Positions 23,201 through 32,310 of a stretch of 33,860 bases of DNA are shown here, in pieces (position 1 is the first letter of the stretch; each line of letters opens with the position of its first letter). The notes beneath the pieces are model-generated. The model was given only the letters and a program-made list of their open reading frames with translations. It was not told the DNA's origin and did no database searches. Location: positions 1 through 33,860 of the forward strand of contig JAEOTQ010000223.1 of assembly GCA_016839785.1 (NCBI GenBank), in the 5' to 3' direction. Position numbers and translations under genes: made by a program. The DNA comes from Candidatus Hodarchaeota archaeon (GTDB taxonomy: Archaea; Asgardarchaeota; Heimdallarchaeia; Hodarchaeales; Hodarchaeaceae).

Positions 23201-25145
23201 TTTTTCGGACATTAATTAACAGAACGACCCCTAAAATTATACTAACAAGATATATTGAAGCACTACTTGTAGTAGTTGTTTCTGTTGTTGTTGTTTCTGC
23301 CTCAACTGGGACATACCAAATCGTAACTACGTCACCCACAGATGGATTTAGAGGAGTCCACCCAGCTCGATCTGATTTCACAGAAGATACTTTGTTAATG
23401 ACTTTTACAGCCTGGCTCGGATTTGTAACAGCTAGTTTTGTTTTGATTGATGATCCAGCAGCTGAAGGTTCTACGGTTGCTTCGACAAAACCACTCGCTG
23501 GAACATTAACTAAAACATTCACATAAGTGTAGCCATCTTTCCGATATTGGTTCTCAATTATACCACCAGTACAGTCATAATCTCCGTTGGGCATCTTAAA
23601 TGAAATTTTTGCATTTGTAAATGCCTCGCTGTGATCATTGGTTAATCGTCCTACAAGTGTAGAATGTGTTCCATCACTTTCAACTTCTTCCGCACCATCT
23701 TTGTAAGTTATTGCTAGTTTACCTAGGGGGTAAGTACCGTCTCCAGTTCCATTTCCCCATGAGTCGAAGGCATCATTGCTTACCTTTATCAGACTAAATC
23801 CATGAGGAGCTGAAGTTACTGAAATATACTGTACGCCTTGAAAGATATCACTTCCATCAATTCCGATAGATGAATGGACATAATAATCCACAGCGTGTGT
23901 TGTCATATGATCAAGAATTGCTTCTGCTTGATCTATTCGAATACACTGCTCAAACATTTGTGTAGGTATATAAGAAGGAGCAGTTGGTTCCCATGCATCC
24001 TTAATCGGATCATGAAGGAAGATTGTTTTCATATTTGCAGAAGAGCCAGAACCTAAGGATGAATCTAAAAAGGCAATTTCAGAGACATCAGGGCGATGAT
24101 CACCAGGATAGATTGAGGTGTAGAAATGATCACCAATCCACCAGTCACGATGTCGTGGACCAACAATTCTTTCAAAGGCACCCATACCCATACCCCAATG
24201 AGGCCAGGCTCCTTCGGATCCTTCAAAGCGTTCCCGATGGCCTGTAGCCATATATTGAGGTACGGAAAGGAATTCTTGTAAGTAGTCACGATATAAACGA
24301 AAAGTTGGTTCGTCACCCGAAGAAGAGATCGAACCAAGATTAACAGTAAACAGTGGATTCACAATCGAAATATCAGACATGATTTGATTAAGGTTGAAAG
24401 CGCCTCGTCCACCACTAGGATCAATTTCTTGATCTCCAAAAATCACAATGGTGTAGTCAGTAGGAATACTTGGTTCAATACGCAGAGAATGGGGTTCAAA
24501 ATCGGAACGAACTTTACCTCCATGGGTTGTATAAAGCGTTAGATCATACAATCCAACCTGAAGACTTGGTAATGTAAATGTAACATTCCAATCCGTGCCC
24601 ACATTTTCCGAAGATATTTCCGACAAAGAAATCGGAGTTTCTAGCATACCTGTTATATTCAACTTCCAATTTGTAGTTGAAACAGGGCCGTTAGCTTTAA
24701 CAACAAGCGTACTAGCGCTCGTGGTGATTCTTGGTGTACACATGTTTGGATCTATCAGCTGGATACGATAATCTTTATATTCTGGATTAATAGACCAGTA
24801 GGCGAGATCATTCCTATCGGTTGTAGTTCCTGAACTAAAAAGCATCCTTAATTGATCTGGGAGATCATTTGCCCATGTTATTTCAGTTTCCCAAATGCCA
24901 GAACTATTTTTGGTCAATGGTAGTTTTATAAAGCGACCTTGGAACCCCTGTCCAATCGTATCAGTAGACCAAAGTTGAGTTATTGGTACTACGTTATCAC
25001 TGCCTTCAATTGATTGGGCTAATTCCACATCAATGCTTGTCACGTTATTGGGGATAGGACCATCCACCAATGGACTACTTGATGCAGGTTGAAAGTTCAA
25101 AAAAAATATTATTACTAAAAACGTTATGATTTTTCTATCTCTCAA
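23193..25145 (-). CDS. Surface protein with degenerate calcineurin-like phosphoesterase fold (predicted non-catalytic)
   Basis: The 650-residue protein starts at TTG 25145, supported by GGAAGTG at 25152-25158. A signal peptide is followed by a beta-rich domain (about 25-225) and a calcineurin-like domain (about 228-470). Compared with its paralogue at 26894-28573, metal motifs are lost: SDPQ is GDQE, TGD is LGS, GNHD is GHRE, AHHP is LHDP and HGHLHGH is VHSSIGI. The intervening GAFERIVGP and overall order are kept (paralogue GTFEKIIGP). The C-terminus adds GWTPLNPSVGDVVTIWY, a Thr-rich linker, a helix and RKRK. It is probably a binding or decoy member of the family, not an enzyme. A stop-overlapping palindrome and T-tract follow. 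Confidence 0.75.
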   Translation of the reverse strand: MRDRKIITFLVIIFFLNFQPASSSPLVDGPIPNNVTSIDVELAQSIEGSDNVVPITQLWSTDTIGQGFQGRFIKLPLTKNSSGIWETEITWANDLPDQLRMLFSSGTTTDRNDLAYWSINPEYKDYRIQLIDPNMCTPRITTSASTLVVKANGPVSTTNWKLNITGMLETPISLSEISSENVGTDWNVTFTLPSLQVGLYDLTLYTTHGGKVRSDFEPHSLRIEPSIPTDYTIVIFGDQEIDPSGGRGAFNLNQIMSDISIVNPLFTVNLGSISSSGDEPTFRLYRDYLQEFLSVPQYMATGHRERFEGSEGAWPHWGMGMGAFERIVGPRHRDWWIGDHFYTSIYPGDHRPDVSEIAFLDSSLGSGSSANMKTIFLHDPIKDAWEPTAPSYIPTQMFEQCIRIDQAEAILDHMTTHAVDYYVHSSIGIDGSDIFQGVQYISVTSAPHGFSLIKVSNDAFDSWGNGTGDGTYPLGKLAITYKDGAEEVESDGTHSTLVGRLTNDHSEAFTNAKISFKMPNGDYDCTGGIIENQYRKDGYTYVNVLVNVPASGFVEATVEPSAAGSSIKTKLAVTNPSQAVKVINKVSSVKSDRAGWTPLNPSVGDVVTIWYVPVEAETTTTETTTTSSASIYLVSIILGVVLLINVRKRK

Positions 25146-25467
25146 ATTTACACTTCCTTTTCATAATAAATATGGGGTAAACCATATATTGAAAATTCTG
25201 ATAAGTGTTTTCCACCAAATAATATGTCACTATAAAAGATGTAAAATATTGGTGATCAAGGTGATAGATATGAAGGAGAATTAGGAATGTCGGTTCGAAG
25301 AGCATTAGGCTGATATTTTTGAGAATCACCTAAAAAAAACTTGTTCAGATCCAATACAGAGGGAAAATGAGATTCTAGAAGCAATCGAGAAAAATATTTA
25401 ATCTCAAATCACAAAAAAGGTCAAAAAAATAAATAAAAAAATAAAAAGGGATAGGAAAAAAGTTTCC
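25146..25467. other. 322-bp intergenic region upstream of the degenerate phosphoesterase gene
   Basis: This AT-rich stretch holds the GGAAGTG ribosome-binding site (25152-25158), a TATA-like CACTATAAAAG on the plus strand (25230-25240; minus CTTTTATAGTG) about 85 nt before the start, and at 25420-25467 the T-rich terminator of the next gene. A 64-codon minus-strand frame overlapping the start is not convincing. Confidence 0.4.
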
Positions 25468-25468
25468 T
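25420..25468 (-). terminator. Intrinsic terminator after the GATase-like surface protein gene
   Basis: AGGAAA and TTTCCT arms (25453-25468) form a small hairpin next to the TAA stop at 25468-25470. A long T-rich tract (CCCTTTTTATTTTTTTATT) follows on the minus strand. Confidence 0.5.
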
Positions 25469-26478
25469 TATTTCCTTCGTCGAGCTATTGCGGGGATGAT
25501 TGCCAGAGCAATGAAAACAGTCATGATTTCAAACCCAGGAGCACCCATACTGAGTTTTCCTGAAAACCAATCGAGAATATTGTGAGTCATTTCAGGATTC
25601 TGCAATGCAGTATTGTTTCGATATCGGGTTGCAATATCAAACATATTTTTGTAATCAGCGAATATAGATTCCCCTGTTAGCACTAATTTATTTTTACTAT
25701 CAGTTAAATCCCATTCACAGGCTGCCATTGGAATTGATTCGTTTACACCAACTGCGTAACCTTCCCAATATGCATCGTCATCAAAGTCTTGATCAGCAAC
25801 CGCACCAGTTGAAGAAGTTTTGATTAACCATTGATAATCATGATCATCAAATTCTTTATCCATAACACCTGTAACATTCCGACCTGTGCCTGTGTAGCTT
25901 TTGTATGCAACCACATTGGCTGGTCCATGCATTGAGATATTCTCGACACCTTTCATGATGTATTTCGCTGGATTGTCGTCCAGATTTGGAACACTAGCGA
26001 CTACTCGATATCCAGACCCATCATTCATTACTTCATCATTCACTGCATCATCTTGAATGAAGATATGCCCACCAACTGCCATGACGACATCATTAACACC
26101 TACGTGGGTAGTGTTAAGTCCATGAGGATACCAATATCCACCATAATCAGATTCACCGACAACCCAAAGGCCTCTGTCTGATTCTGCTCCAAACCATGTG
26201 TTTATAACAGCAACTTCTGCTGTTAAGACGTAGTCAGGGGCATTAACAATGAGAATGTCAATCCCTTCAAGAACGGTTGCGTTTAATCCTGTTTCCAGGG
26301 TGTTTATATCATAACCCCAGTCTGTTGCATTACCTTTGAGGGCTTCGACCTCAACATGGTAACCGCCATTGGATGTCCATACTAATACTTGAACATTGTC
26401 TGCCGCTTGAGCTTGAAAAGAAGAGAGGGCAGCGAGCATTAGTAAAGCCATGCTAAATATAACTGCTGTTTTTTTCAT
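25468..26478 (-). CDS. Secreted GATase/ThuA-like domain surface protein with PGF-type tail
   Basis: This 336-residue protein has a classic signal peptide (MKKTAVIFSMALLMLAALSS, cut near AQA-AD). The mature start NVQVLVWTSNGGYH and the IDILIVNAPDYVLTAEVAVI and GLWVVGESDYGG segments resemble GATase1-like/DUF4350 folds used in extracellular proteins. No Cys-His-Glu catalytic triad is evident, so binding is as likely as catalysis. The region about 170-300 is acidic (DDHDYQW, DQDFDDDAYWEG). The C-terminus is the clearest sorting tail in the window: GAPGFEIMTVFIALAIIPAI then ARRRK. GGAAGTGTAAAT upstream of ATG 26478 matches the leader of the neighbouring 23193-25145 gene. Confidence 0.7.
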   Translation of the reverse strand: MKKTAVIFSMALLMLAALSSFQAQAADNVQVLVWTSNGGYHVEVEALKGNATDWGYDINTLETGLNATVLEGIDILIVNAPDYVLTAEVAVINTWFGAESDRGLWVVGESDYGGYWYPHGLNTTHVGVNDVVMAVGGHIFIQDDAVNDEVMNDGSGYRVVASVPNLDDNPAKYIMKGVENISMHGPANVVAYKSYTGTGRNVTGVMDKEFDDHDYQWLIKTSSTGAVADQDFDDDAYWEGYAVGVNESIPMAACEWDLTDSKNKLVLTGESIFADYKNMFDIATRYRNNTALQNPEMTHNILDWFSGKLSMGAPGFEIMTVFIALAIIPAIARRRK

Positions 26479-26589
26479 TTTATTTACACTTCCACATTAA
26501 CAAGAATTTGTTGTGAAATTGTGAAATGCCATTTAGACACTCGTACAGACTCCCTAGTTCCCTCTTTATAATCTTTTCGAAGATCTTGC

Positions 26590-26597
26590 TTTATATA
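26590..26597 (-). promoter_or_regulatory. Candidate TATA box of the GATase-like surface gene
   Basis: The minus strand reads TATATAAA, with a predicted start about 25 nt downstream. That gives a leader of roughly 85 nt, long for an archaeal mRNA; a second TATA-like element lies closer. Confidence 0.35.
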
Positions 26598-26877
26598 CCA
26601 AGTTTTAGTTCTTTATTCGAGTTAATTGAGTTTCAGAATTCTCAGTTAAAGAAGAAATTTGCTATTAATCTCAAATTTCGGCAATATCTGTGAATTTTTC
26701 TCACATAAACTGGCAACTTAAGCGTCATTACAATCCATAATTCAATTTCCTTGCTTTAACTTGAATACAAAATCAAAATTCCATGGAAAAGCGAAACAAT
26801 AGGGGATAGTAGATAACCAATCTATCAGACGGTTCAAAGACATTTTAAACTATTGATATTTTTATGATTTAATTCAT

Positions 26878-26885
26878 GGAGGTGA
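26878..26885 (+). promoter_or_regulatory. Ribosome-binding site deciding the start of the phosphoesterase gene
   Basis: GGAGGTGA is a perfect anti-Shine-Dalgarno match 8 nt before ATG 26894. The earlier in-frame ATG at 26876 overlaps it and is unlikely to be used. Confidence 0.65.
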
Positions 26886-26893
26886 ATATACAA

Positions 26894-28573
26894 ATGAACA
26901 AAAAAATGATATTCTATTTAACTGCACTCTTTACTTTTTTATTGCTCACAATTCAAATTACTCCAATTTCAAGTTCAACTAGTCGAATCTTAGCGGCTGA
27001 TTGGGATCCTATCACTCCTGATATAGGTGATACGGTAACTATCACCTACGATCCTGCGGTTGGAACTTTACCAGAAGCTGCGGCATCAATTTCTCTCCTT
27101 TGGGGAATGTTTGTCGAACATAGTAATGATATCGTCATTCCCAGCCCTGAAATGTGGCCTGCAGGAACTACCCAACCTACCATAACAGGTTTACCCATGG
27201 GGAGGTTCATTGAGTCTCCAATGACCGAAGTTGGTGATGTTTGGGAAGTATCATTTACTGTCAATGAAATGGCTGAATATTTCAAAATTCAATTTACAGA
27301 TGGATCAGATCGAGATAATAATGGTGGAAGTTACTGGATCATTAATACACAGATGAAGACAGATAGATTGCAAGTACTTTCTCCCACTTTTGGCACTCCT
27401 GCATTTTTAGAACAAGGTACTTCACTTCCATTACTTATTAAAGCGCCTGACACTGCTACAAGTTGGCAGGTCACTTTAACTCGTGATTTAACAACTGTTG
27501 ATTTGACGGTTAGTGGGGAGACATTTAGTGATGGAAAATGGTCAATGAACGCTGGTAATGATACTAATTTAGCAGCTGGATTATATGACTTGACAGTAAG
27601 TGCGACAATCTCCGCCAAAACGCGTACTAATATTCAAGACCATGCGGTAAGTGTAATCCCCAAATTTAAGGAAAATTTCACTTTTATTCAAATTTCCGAT
27701 CCTCAAATCTTTCCCGATGGATCAGGGGCACAATCTGGACTAGGAAATGTCAATGATACATTTGATCTCCTTGATGCTAGTAATGCTGAATACATCGTAT
27801 GTACAGGTGATATAACCGAATGGACTGATGATGTATCTCACAGAAACTTCAAGAATTGGGCGATCGACCGTGTTGACAAACCAATGTTCCTTCTCCCTGG
27901 GAATCATGATGAATTTGAAGGCACAGGCGATACCAGCATTGATACATTGTTTGGTGGAGGCCAAGGTACATTCGAAAAGATAATTGGTCCAGTGAATCAC
28001 GCGTGGAGTTATGGCAATGTAAGCCATGTGTACATCTTTTCTGACGATCGAAATGTCGATCCTTCCATTTTATCCTGGGCTGAGGCTGAAATGGCTAAGG
28101 ATTATTTCCAAAATAGTGTAACACGGATATTGATGGCTCATCATCCGTTAGATGCTTCATACGCATCAGAAACAGTTGTCGGTTCGGAGCTGCCACGAAT
28201 TTTAAACGATCTACAGACATATAACGTTACACATTATCTTCATGGACATCTTCATGGACACCCCGAGTTGTATAGTGGATATTATCATCTACTAGACGGT
28301 GTACATCATATCTGTGCTCCTCAAACTTATCCATTTACTGATAGTATGAGCGTTGGAGGACATATTGAGTTTACAGTCACACAAGGAAATATTACGGCTT
28401 GGACACAGTATATCGATGGCACAGTCGTAAAATTAGTTGAACCAGTAGAAGCAACAACACCCGAAGAAACAACAACTACAACCGAAGAAGGTGGAGCCCC
28501 AGGATTTTCGTTGTTTGTCACACTTATGGGAATTCCCGTGATTGTGTTGTTAAAACAAAGGAAAAGAAAATAA
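26894..28573 (+). CDS. Secreted calcineurin-like metallophosphoesterase with PGF-type tail
   Basis: From ATG 26894 the protein has 559 residues. A signal peptide (MIFYLTALFTFLLLTIQI) is followed by DWDPITPDIGDTVTITYDP, the opening of a beta-sandwich domain (about 35-250). The catalytic domain follows (about 260-510) with IQISDPQ, VCTGDITEW, PGNHDEF, MAHHPLD and HYLHGHLHGH. All metal-ligand motifs are present, with Gln in place of the usual His in D-x-H. Thr/Glu repeats, GGAPGFSLFVTLMGIPVIVL and KQRKRK anchor it outside the cell. It should hydrolyse phosphomono- or diesters; substrate unknown. It is paralogous to the degenerate protein at 23193-25145. Confidence 0.88.
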   Translation: MNKKMIFYLTALFTFLLLTIQITPISSSTSRILAADWDPITPDIGDTVTITYDPAVGTLPEAAASISLLWGMFVEHSNDIVIPSPEMWPAGTTQPTITGLPMGRFIESPMTEVGDVWEVSFTVNEMAEYFKIQFTDGSDRDNNGGSYWIINTQMKTDRLQVLSPTFGTPAFLEQGTSLPLLIKAPDTATSWQVTLTRDLTTVDLTVSGETFSDGKWSMNAGNDTNLAAGLYDLTVSATISAKTRTNIQDHAVSVIPKFKENFTFIQISDPQIFPDGSGAQSGLGNVNDTFDLLDASNAEYIVCTGDITEWTDDVSHRNFKNWAIDRVDKPMFLLPGNHDEFEGTGDTSIDTLFGGGQGTFEKIIGPVNHAWSYGNVSHVYIFSDDRNVDPSILSWAEAEMAKDYFQNSVTRILMAHHPLDASYASETVVGSELPRILNDLQTYNVTHYLHGHLHGHPELYSGYYHLLDGVHHICAPQTYPFTDSMSVGGHIEFTVTQGNITAWTQYIDGTVVKLVEPVEATTPEETTTTTEEGGAPGFSLFVTLMGIPVIVLLKQRKRK

Positions 28574-28583
28574 CTCCAAAAAA

Positions 28584-28620
28584 GGGTTGCTGATTTCTCA
28601 ACCCCCATTTTCTCATTTTT
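28584..28620 (+). terminator. Intrinsic terminator after the active phosphoesterase gene
   Basis: GGGTTG (28584-28589) and CAACCC (28599-28604) form a 6-bp GC-rich stem with a 9-nt loop, 10 nt after the stop. CATTTTCTCATTTTT follows. Confidence 0.5.
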
Positions 28621-28644
28621 CTAAATTTATCGTCGGGATTAGAA

Positions 28645-30198
28645 ATGTTGAAAGCTTACTACATCATTCTTAGTTTATTATTTGTTCCCACAATTATCGT
28701 TTTACAACCGAAATCAATATTTCTGCATCAGAATATTGAGATACTTCCAGTATTAACATGTTCGGATGTTAATCAAGTGACGTGGCCCTCTATGGCAATT
28801 CCTACAACAATTACTAATGGTAGTACGTTAGATATTCGCTTTCGAAGCAACAATACCATGGAACCTACGGAAGTCAGAATTTTCAATTACTTCATAAATT
28901 ACACTATACCAATCTTGTATACTAAGAACACGGGAAATTCAAATGAAAAAATTTCAACTATTAACCTCCCAGTAGATATTGAGCCATTTCTTTATAGTTT
29001 TGAACTGATCTATTCTAACGGGGATAAACTTGAATCTCTGAACTCTTTACTTGTCCGAAGAAGTGATTACTTTGAACAGGATCAATCCTATTCATTTATT
29101 CAAATTACGGATATCCATATTGATGGATCTGAAGAGAGATACCAACAGGTAGTCCAGCTGTTTACAGAAATAAATTTGATTAAACCAGATTTTCTGATTT
29201 TTACGGGAGATCTCGTAGATGGTCTAGCCACTGATAAAAATGGTGATATGGTGACTGCAGCTATACAGTACCCTCAAGGAATTGAACTATTAAAATTACT
29301 CAATATTCCAGTTTTGGTTGTTAATGGAAATCACGATTTTCAAACGAATCAATGGCAGGATGGGAATCTTCTATGGGAAGAATATTTAGGCCCCCTAGAA
29401 AACCTCGTTGTGTTTTCTTTCAACAATGATACATTCGTTGGGACCAATCTATTTGGTGAGAATGGACTTTCAGTCGATCAATTGACTAAGATTGATGAGG
29501 CATTTGAAAATTCGTCCGATCTTAGAATATTTTTTGCCCATACCGACTATAAGAATCAATTTCCAGCTTTATACACAAGAAATTCTGTAGATCTCTCACT
29601 TCTTGGTCATACTCATAGTAGTTCTGAAAATACGATTTTTAATACAACAGAAATCATCACGGATAATAGTATCACTCTTATTGATACAGAACCCGGCCAC
29701 TACAAACTTTTCAGTATTTCTGAGTCGAAAAAAATCACCATCCAAGAAATAGAGGTCAATAAATTATATTCGAATGTTGTATGGGAAAGTGAAAACGATA
29801 CTAGTCTGACAATCAATATTTCATTAAAGAATTATCATGATTTCCCCTTTGAGACAGTAACTGAAACAGTGGTTATCCCTAGTGATTGGAGTGAAAATTT
29901 AATTACTGGTGCGGTCGATAACTGCCTGTATTTCAATGGAAGTCATACGATATTGATTACTCAATTCAATATAGAAGGGGTTACTGAATCCAATTGCACA
30001 TTGAACCTGGCATCCCCCCCATCTGCATGCGAGTGGATTTTTTCATCTACACCTATAGATATAATAGATAATCCAACTGGGCCTAGTGATTCTATTAATT
30101 CAACCACTACTAAAGCTAAAGCTGGCATATCATTGTTGGATATGATTTATCTTGTTTTTTCGACTTTTATTTTAATTAAGATTTATAAAAGTAAATAA
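28645..30198 (+). CDS. Secreted calcineurin-like metallophosphoesterase, C-terminal membrane anchor
   Basis: This 517-residue protein has a signal sequence (about 1-20), a beta-rich domain (about 45-140) and a calcineurin-like domain with a canonical site: Asp156 and His158 in ITDIH, Asp189 in FTGD, Asn229-His230-Asp231 in GNHD, His299 in FAH and His322/His324 in GHTH. A beta domain (about 375-480) and a Ser/Thr-rich linker precede a terminal helix and YKSK. The tail lacks a clear PGF. It is more divergent from the other two calcineurin-fold proteins than they are from each other. The gap of 71 nt from the upstream gene holds a terminator, so it may have its own promoter. Confidence 0.88.
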   Translation: MLKAYYIILSLLFVPTIIVLQPKSIFLHQNIEILPVLTCSDVNQVTWPSMAIPTTITNGSTLDIRFRSNNTMEPTEVRIFNYFINYTIPILYTKNTGNSNEKISTINLPVDIEPFLYSFELIYSNGDKLESLNSLLVRRSDYFEQDQSYSFIQITDIHIDGSEERYQQVVQLFTEINLIKPDFLIFTGDLVDGLATDKNGDMVTAAIQYPQGIELLKLLNIPVLVVNGNHDFQTNQWQDGNLLWEEYLGPLENLVVFSFNNDTFVGTNLFGENGLSVDQLTKIDEAFENSSDLRIFFAHTDYKNQFPALYTRNSVDLSLLGHTHSSSENTIFNTTEIITDNSITLIDTEPGHYKLFSISESKKITIQEIEVNKLYSNVVWESENDTSLTINISLKNYHDFPFETVTETVVIPSDWSENLITGAVDNCLYFNGSHTILITQFNIEGVTESNCTLNLASPPSACEWIFSSTPIDIIDNPTGPSDSINSTTTKAKAGISLLDMIYLVFSTFILIKIYKSK

Positions 30199-30222
30199 GA
30201 AGAGATAGCCAGTCTTAAATTT

Positions 30223-30285
30223 GATCCTAATCCCAGGATCAGAACCGAAAGATAAGGTAGAATGATGGTTTGATTTTGCCATCAT
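30223..30285. terminator. Convergent terminator region with two hairpins
   Basis: Two hairpins lie between convergent genes: GATCCT/AGGATC (30223-30240) and ATGATGG/CCATCAT (30262-30285). They could serve the plus-strand phosphoesterase gene and the minus-strand PHP gene respectively. T-tracts are short. Confidence 0.4.
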
Positions 30286-30295
30286 CAATTTTCGA

Positions 30296-32029
30296 TTATT
30301 TCTTCTTTGCACCTATAACTAGAGCACCGATGACTAATACACCTAAAAATCCTGGAGCTTGGCCAGTTGTTGTTGTTGTCGTAGAATCACTAGGTGGTTT
30401 GGGATAAGATATCGTAGGTACCGTTGGCATTTTATATGGGAATCTACCAGTTTCATTTAATCGTTTAATTACCTCGTTGACAAGTACCATATCACCCATG
30501 TATAAATCATCTTTTGGGATATAGACAACAATACGTCGATTGAAAAATGCATCGGTCCACCAACCAGGATCATCACTGATGTCATCAGAAAATACATAAT
30601 TAAAAGTTGAGGATAAACCAAAAGTAGTGGTAATTTCTGGAGTTTTCGCATCACATCCACCATAGAAGGGGAATTTTATGGCTAGATTTCCCCCTCCTTG
30701 AATAAATCCTTCATCTGCAATTTCAAAACCATCGAATGGATATTCTCTTAGATCCCAAATTCGTGGATAGTCGGTATAGATATACCAAGGAGGATGTGCT
30801 AATACGATTGGACTTCCTTGATCATGAAATTGCTGGATCCTTGTGTATGGATCAGGAGAAGGATCAATGGTTGATGTTAATCCCCAACCAGTGGTATGCC
30901 ATTGAGTTTTTGTTGCCTCTTCCCCGTCAATTACATGAATAGGGATGGAGTTGTATTCAAAAAATTCCCGTAGAATCGGGCCACCCGCAATGGTATTGTA
31001 ATCGGTTACTACCACGAATTCATAACCCATGGCAAGAGCGGAATTAGCAAAATCCGAATAATAAGTTGGTGTTCTACTCTCTAATGTATGTACATGGGCA
31101 AGTCCAGTGTACATAATAAGATTTTCTAAATAAGTTTGATTGATTGGATTATTGAAACCCGTATCAACTTTTATCGGAGTTATTTGCCCTACTAGTTTTT
31201 CTGGACGGTACGATAACCAGTTAAAAATATTATAGATATACTGATAATGATGAGTATGATTATTCCAGTTTGAATCAAAATTAGCAGTTGCAGAAATAAA
31301 TTCAAGAAGGGGGTCTGTTGATCCGAGAAAAACTGCTCTATTCGTTGAGTCATTCCAAACCAAAGAATTCGCATACCCATTTTTATTTGTACTAATTGCT
31401 TGAGTGGGGGTACTTAGTCCAGCAGAAATTTGCGCTCCGCGTTGATATAACTGATTTAATTTGTAAGTCAGTGGATGAGTAGGAAGAGATGAATCTAATC
31501 CTATAGCAGCATCTGCCTGAGACAAACTGTTGTTGAAATTGATGTCCAGATTCATTTCGCTTAAAATTCTATTAAGCTCAGTATTACTCAACCCCTTCTC
31601 CCCAAATGGCAATGATCCCACAAATAATATACTCCCTCCATTCTCCCAGTACTTCTTAACTGCTTGAATTTCAGAAGCGGAATAAGGAATATTGGAATCA
31701 GGGTGTGTTATGACTAAAACATTAACATCAGCTAAAACTGAATCATTAATTGTTTACCACAATAAAGTTGTCACATTAAATTCCTGAGTTCCTTCTAAAA
31801 ATCCTCCCATTGGCGAGGTTTTTGCTGGGATATATACTTCATTTCCATGCGATACATCAACCAATATTTGGCTAGGTGTAAATGCCATCGTTTTAAACCC
31901 AGTTTCAATGTTGTGATCATTTTCTTGTTGATCAACAAGCACACCTTTGGAATTTTCAATTGAACTCCAAGACATTAATAGAATAAGCACGAAATTTAAG
32001 ATTAGAGCCATTTTTACATTTTTTTTCAT
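30296..32029 (-). pseudogene. Surface GATase-like/DUF4350 plus PHP-domain protein interrupted by an in-frame TAA
   Basis: The same reading frame runs from ATG 32029 to the stop at 30296 with a single TAA at 31754-31756 (codon 92). Before it are a signal peptide and QILVDVSHGNE, after it VNVLVITHPDSNIPYSASEI and GGSILFVGSLPFGEKG. These join into one GATase-like fold, so the stop splits one gene. The PHP-like region follows, with HVHTLESRTP, VVVTDYNT (Tyr where His is usual), VIDGEEATKTQWH and IVLAHPP, and CDAK where SDAH is usual. The end is a Thr run, QAPGFLGVLVIGALVIGA and KKK. It is a recent nonsense mutation, strain variant or sequencing error. GTG 31621 could give a headless product lacking a signal peptide. 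Confidence 0.75.
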
Positions 32030-32082
32030 CTTTATTCCTTCTACACCAAGAAAAACTCTGAATCATTTATCAGTTAACCTTA

Positions 32083-32095
32083 GAATATAATTTTT
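32083..32095 (-). promoter_or_regulatory. Candidate TATA box of the interrupted PHP gene
   Basis: The minus strand reads AAAAATTATATTC, about 55-65 nt before ATG 32029, with AAGGAA just upstream of the ATG. Intact control signals agree with a recently broken gene. Confidence 0.35.
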
Positions 32096-32310
32096 CCGTT
32101 TATGTTTAGAATTTATTATGGGAATTTCTTTTCTTTATTAGCAGATAAATGTCGATATATTCTAACAGCGTTGTCATCAGTTTTAGAGAGATAAAAATAG
32201 TAAATTGGGTAATTTAATTCCTTAACGAATAATTATGGAGCTTTTGATACACTGATCCATCGATTTCCAAGGGTATTAAAAAATAAAAGATAAAAAAGGA
32301 CTCAAGATAA

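Larger units (their letters stand above)
26479..26893. other. 415-bp divergent intergenic region with promoters on both sides
   Basis: This region separates the GATase-like surface gene (minus) from the active phosphoesterase gene (plus). The minus strand has GGTATATAAAGC (26589-26600) and a second GATTATAAAG (about 26566-26575). The plus strand has ATTTTAAAC (26842-26850). The central part, about 26620-26830, shows nothing else I can support. Confidence 0.45.

Noticed and set aside
25135..25329. 64-codon minus-strand frame upstream of the degenerate phosphoesterase gene
   Set aside because: It overlaps the next start, has AT-rich low-complexity content and spans the likely promoter and ribosome-binding site.
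27740..28027. 95-codon minus-strand frame
   Set aside because: Antisense to the catalytic core of the active phosphoesterase; no initiation signal or domain.
31754..31756. Recoded TAA (programmed readthrough or unusual amino acid)
   Set aside because: Known archaeal recoding uses UAG or UGA; no other gene here has an internal TAA and no recoding element is visible. Mutation or error is simpler.
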